Positions 3,834 through 6,189 of a stretch of 6,189 nt of DNA are shown piece by piece. A program made the translations under genes and the position numbers. Under the pieces are notes generated by a model that worked only from the letters and a program-made list of their open reading frames with translations, was not told the origin of the DNA and did not search any database. Within the stretch, counting starts at the first letter, position 1. Each line of letters begins with the position of its first letter. Source of the stretch: Gemmatimonadota bacterium (lineage in GTDB: Bacteria > Gemmatimonadota > Gemmatimonadetes > Gemmatimonadales > GWC2-71-9); assembly GCA_003221985.1 (NCBI GenBank), contig QHUQ01000043.1, forward strand, positions 1 to 6,189, read 5' to 3'.

Positions 3834-6189
3834 ATGCCGTATCCGCCGTCCGACCCCAATCAGTCGATCGACGCGCTCGAGAAGCAGCTGCTCGCGACGT
3901 GGAAGCACGAGCGCCTGTTCACGCGCGTCAGCGATGCCACCCGCTACGGGCCGCCGTTCATTTTCTATGAGGGCCCGCCGACGGCCAACGGGCGGCCGGG
4001 GATCCATCACGTCTTTTCGCGCACGCTCAAGGACCTGATGTGCCGCTACCACACGATGCTGGGGCAGGGCGTGACGCGCATCGCCGGCTGGGATACGCAC
4101 GGCCTGCCCGTCGAGATCGAAGTGGAGAAAGCGCTCAACATCAGCGGCAAGCGGCAGATCGAAGCGTACGGCATCGAGCGCTTCAACAAGCTGTGCCGCG
4201 ACAGCGTGTTCAAGTACAAGACCGATTGGGAATCGCTGTCGGACCGGATCGGATACTGGCTCGACTACGAGCATCCGTACGTCACCTACAGCAACCCGTA
4301 CATCGAGACGGTATGGTGGCTGCTCAAGCGCCTGCACGAAAAGGCGCTGCTGTACCGCGGCCACAAGGTGCTGCCGTATTGCCCGCGCTGCGGCACGGCG
4401 CTGTCGTCGCACGAGGTGGCGCAAGGCTACGAGACCGTCCAGACCAACTCGGTCTACGTCACCTTCCCGCTGGCGAGCGATACCGCGCGCCAGCTCGTGG
4501 TGTGGACGACGACCCCCTGGACGCTGCTCGCCAACGTCGCGGTCGCGGTGCATCCCGACATCGCCTACGGCGAATGGGAGCTGGACGGCGTGCGCTACAT
4601 CGCCGCCGAGCAGCGCGCCGGCGACGTGCACGTGCACGGCAAGCCGCTGGCCCAGCTCCATCGTGTGGCGTCATATCCGGGCCGCGATCTCGTCGGCCAG
4701 AAATACATCCGGCCGCTGGAGGTCGTGCCGCTGCCGCCGGAAGGCCAGCGCGCTGTGGTCGTCGCGGGCGGCTTCGTGTCGGCGGACGAGGGGACGGGCC
4801 TGGTGCACATGGCGCCGGCGTTCGGCGCCGACGACTACGCGACGGGGCAGCAGTACGGCCTGGCATTCGTCAACCCGGTGGCGCCCGACGGCACGTTCCG
4901 CGGCGTGGGCGATGGCTGGCCGGAAATCGAGGGCAAGCTCGTCACCGACAAGGAAACGAACCGCATGATCATCGAGCGGCTGAAGCAGGACGGCCGCTGG
5001 CTCGAAACTAGGGCCTATACGCACAGCTATCCGCACTGCTGGCGCTGCGACTCGCCGCTCATCTACTACGCGCGCAGCTCCTGGTTCGTCCGCACCACGG
5101 CGGTGAAGGTGCGGATGCTCGAGATCAACGCCGAAGTGGACTGGCACCCCGCGGAAGTGGGCACGGGGCGCTTCGGCGAGTGGCTCGAGAACAACGTGGA
5201 CTGGGCGCTGTCGCGCGATCGCTACTGGGGCACGCCGCTCAACGTGTGGGAGTGCGATGCGGACCGCGAGCACCGCGAGGTGATCGGGTCCTACGACGAG
5301 CTGGCGCAGCGCTGGGGGAAGGCGCTGCCCGCCGATTTCGATCCCCACAAGCCGTACATCGACGCCTACACCTGGCCCTGCCGCGAATGCGCCCGGGGGG
5401 GGGGGACGATGCGGCGCGTCAACGAAGTGATCGACGCCTGGTTCGACTCGGGCTCGATGCCGTACGCGCAGTGGCACTATCCGTTCGAGCATCACGCCGA
5501 CTTCAAGGCGCACTTCCCGGCCGACTACATCTGCGAAGGCGTGGACCAGACACGCGGCTGGTTCTATTCGCTGCTCGCGATCGGCGTGACGGCGTTCGAC
5601 GCGCCGGTCTACAAGCACGTCATCGTGAACGAGCACGTGCTCGACGTGCACGGCCAGAAGATGTCCAAGAGCCGCGGCAACGTCGTCGATCCGTGGAAAG
5701 TGATCGGCGAGCACGGCGCCGACGCGGTGCGGCTCTACCTGCTCGGCCAAAGTCAGGTCTGGCTGCCCAAGCGCTTCGACGAGCGGCAGATCCCGGAGGT
5801 CTCGGGGGGGTTCCTGAACACGCTGCGGTCGACGTACGACTTCTTCCGGCGCTACGCGCAGGACTGGAGTCCGCCCGCCGAGGAGGAGGCTACGCCGCCG
5901 CCGCAACGCCCGGCGGCGGACCGCTGGCTGCTCGCGCGCCTCGATGAGGTCGTCACGGCGGTCCGGCACGCGTGGTCCTCCTACGACGTCACCGCCGGCG
6001 TTCGCGCGATCATGGATTTCGTGGGCGAGGACCTGTCGCGCTGGTACATCCGGCGCAACCGGCCCCGTTTCTGGGCACCCGACCGGGCGACCGACCCCGT
6101 GGCGCTCGAAACGCTGCACGAGGCGCTCGTGGCCGCCCTCCGGCTGCTCGCCCCGGCGGCCCCCTTTATTGCCGACTGGGTGCACCGGG
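3834..6189 (+). CDS. ileS: isoleucyl-tRNA synthetase, type 2, 3' truncated by window edge
   Basis: The first 785 codons of class I isoleucyl-tRNA synthetase are present; the frame is open at the right edge, and type-2 enzymes run to about 1,050 residues. It charges tRNA-Ile with Ile using ATP and hydrolyses mischarged valine. Domains in order: Rossmann catalytic start with FIFYEGPPTANGRPGIHH (HIGH-equivalent G56-I57-H58-H59) and AGWDTHGLPVE; Cys pair YCPRCG (C183, C186); CP1 editing domain with VVWTTTPWTLLAN (T225-T227) and GTGLVHMAPAFGADDY (H325, D334); Cys pairs C402/C405 and C516/C519; AWFDSGSMPYAQWHYPFE; EGVDQTRGWFYSLL; KMSKS (K609-S613); and the start of the anticodon-binding domain with LSRWYIRRNRPRFW. 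The WDTHGLPVEIEVEK to IEAYGIERFN region resembles bacterial type-2 enzymes such as that of Thermus. ATG 3834 is the first in-frame ATG after the phosphorylase stop. Its ribosome-binding site is weak (GGAG at 3818-3821), so coupling is likely. An 11-G run at 5395-5405 does not break the frame. Confidence 0.97.
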   Translation, partial: MPYPPSDPNQSIDALEKQLLATWKHERLFTRVSDATRYGPPFIFYEGPPTANGRPGIHHVFSRTLKDLMCRYHTMLGQGVTRIAGWDTHGLPVEIEVEKALNISGKRQIEAYGIERFNKLCRDSVFKYKTDWESLSDRIGYWLDYEHPYVTYSNPYIETVWWLLKRLHEKALLYRGHKVLPYCPRCGTALSSHEVAQGYETVQTNSVYVTFPLASDTARQLVVWTTTPWTLLANVAVAVHPDIAYGEWELDGVRYIAAEQRAGDVHVHGKPLAQLHRVASYPGRDLVGQKYIRPLEVVPLPPEGQRAVVVAGGFVSADEGTGLVHMAPAFGADDYATGQQYGLAFVNPVAPDGTFRGVGDGWPEIEGKLVTDKETNRMIIERLKQDGRWLETRAYTHSYPHCWRCDSPLIYYARSSWFVRTTAVKVRMLEINAEVDWHPAEVGTGRFGEWLENNVDWALSRDRYWGTPLNVWECDADREHREVIGSYDELAQRWGKALPADFDPHKPYIDAYTWPCRECARGGGTMRRVNEVIDAWFDSGSMPYAQWHYPFEHHADFKAHFPADYICEGVDQTRGWFYSLLAIGVTAFDAPVYKHVIVNEHVLDVHGQKMSKSRGNVVDPWKVIGEHGADAVRLYLLGQSQVWLPKRFDERQIPEVSGGFLNTLRSTYDFFRRYAQDWSPPAEEEATPPPQRPAADRWLLARLDEVVTAVRHAWSSYDVTAGVRAIMDFVGEDLSRWYIRRNRPRFWAPDRATDPVALETLHEALVAALRLLAPAAPFIADWVHR
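5395..5405 (+). repeat. 11-G homopolymer inside ileS
   Basis: Eleven consecutive G bases encode part of ARGGGT, directly after the C516/C519 pair and before MRRVNEVIDAWFDSG. The frame before and after the run is the same and matches the family, so the length given is right modulo 3. Losing one G would bring a stop at 5428-5430. Gaining one G would shift reading into a frame open until a stop at 5945-5947. A shorter run of seven G lies at 5804-5810 in the same gene. Confidence 0.9.

Noticed and set aside
2469..4661. 730-codon open frame on the minus strand
   Set aside because: It lies opposite the end of yggS, all of divIVA and the phosphorylase, and the start of ileS. It is rich in Arg, His, Ala and Pro with no recognisable motif. 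High third-position GC in the real genes explains the lack of stops.
4040..5011. 323-codon plus-strand frame inside ileS, and a 255-codon one at 5180-5947
   Set aside because: Both are out-of-frame readings of ileS with Arg/Ala-rich sequence and no family motifs. The true frame is continuous from 3834 to the window end.
5395..5405. Frameshift in ileS at the 11-G run
   Set aside because: Reading frame 3834+3n gives family-like sequence on both sides (TWPCREC before, MRRVNEVIDAWFDSG after), so no frameshift is present in this sequence.
4671..6185. 504-codon open frame on the minus strand opposite ileS
   Set aside because: It is a low-complexity Arg/Val/His-rich translation antisense to a clear IleRS, with the same cause as the longer antisense frame.
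1..6189. Defence system, prophage, insertion sequence, CRISPR or toxin-antitoxin
   Set aside because: Every stretch longer than 26 nt is accounted for by five recognisable housekeeping-type genes. No transposase, integrase, terminal inverted repeats, spaced direct repeats or RNA genes were seen.

Overview
The window is a GC-rich, tightly packed stretch of bacterial chromosome with five genes, all on the + strand. It reads as housekeeping DNA, and I see no mobile element, CRISPR array, tRNA or rRNA. The gene set suggests a Gram-negative-type lineage such as Gemmatimonadota or a relative in the FCB group. It combines a large DUF2723/TMEM260-like membrane glycosyltransferase, a bacterial type-2 (eukaryote-like) isoleucyl-tRNA synthetase and a DivIVA protein. 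That taxonomic guess is inference from memory of families, not a database result.

Layout: (1) 3-1835 is the 3' part of a DUF2723-family polytopic membrane protein, open at the left edge. (2) A 26-nt gap holds an AT-rich -10-like hexamer, placed so that the next gene could be transcribed without a leader. (3) 1862-2542 is yggS (PLP homeostasis protein). (4) 2554-3024 is divIVA. (5) 3021-3830 is a trimeric-type purine nucleoside phosphorylase overlapping divIVA by 4 nt. (6) 3834-6189 is ileS, starting 3 nt after the phosphorylase stop and running off the right edge with 785 codons present. Spacings of +11, -4 and +3 nt make yggS-divIVA-pnp-ileS look like one translationally coupled operon. No gene-free stretch exceeds 26 nt.

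How they fit: yggS, divIVA and ileS are also near neighbours in the Gram-positive ylmE-sepF-ylmG-ylmH-divIVA-ileS cluster beside the division genes. This may be a reduced version of that cluster with a phosphorylase in the middle. The genes would tie together B6 homeostasis, pole/septum organisation, purine salvage and Ile-tRNA charging. The upstream DUF2723 gene is probably a separate unit.

Points most worth a second look: ileS has GIHH in place of the class I HIGH signature, an arrangement linked to strong mupirocin resistance in type-2 enzymes. The phosphorylase has Asp and Val where 6-oxopurine enzymes have Asn and His, which suggests an adenosine or MTA-like preference. A degenerate 7-bp tandem repeat (GGAGNNR) lies inside a loop of yggS. 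A strong internal Shine-Dalgarno plus ATG inside yggS reads in frame into divIVA. An 11-G run sits inside ileS. I found no clearly novel multi-gene system.
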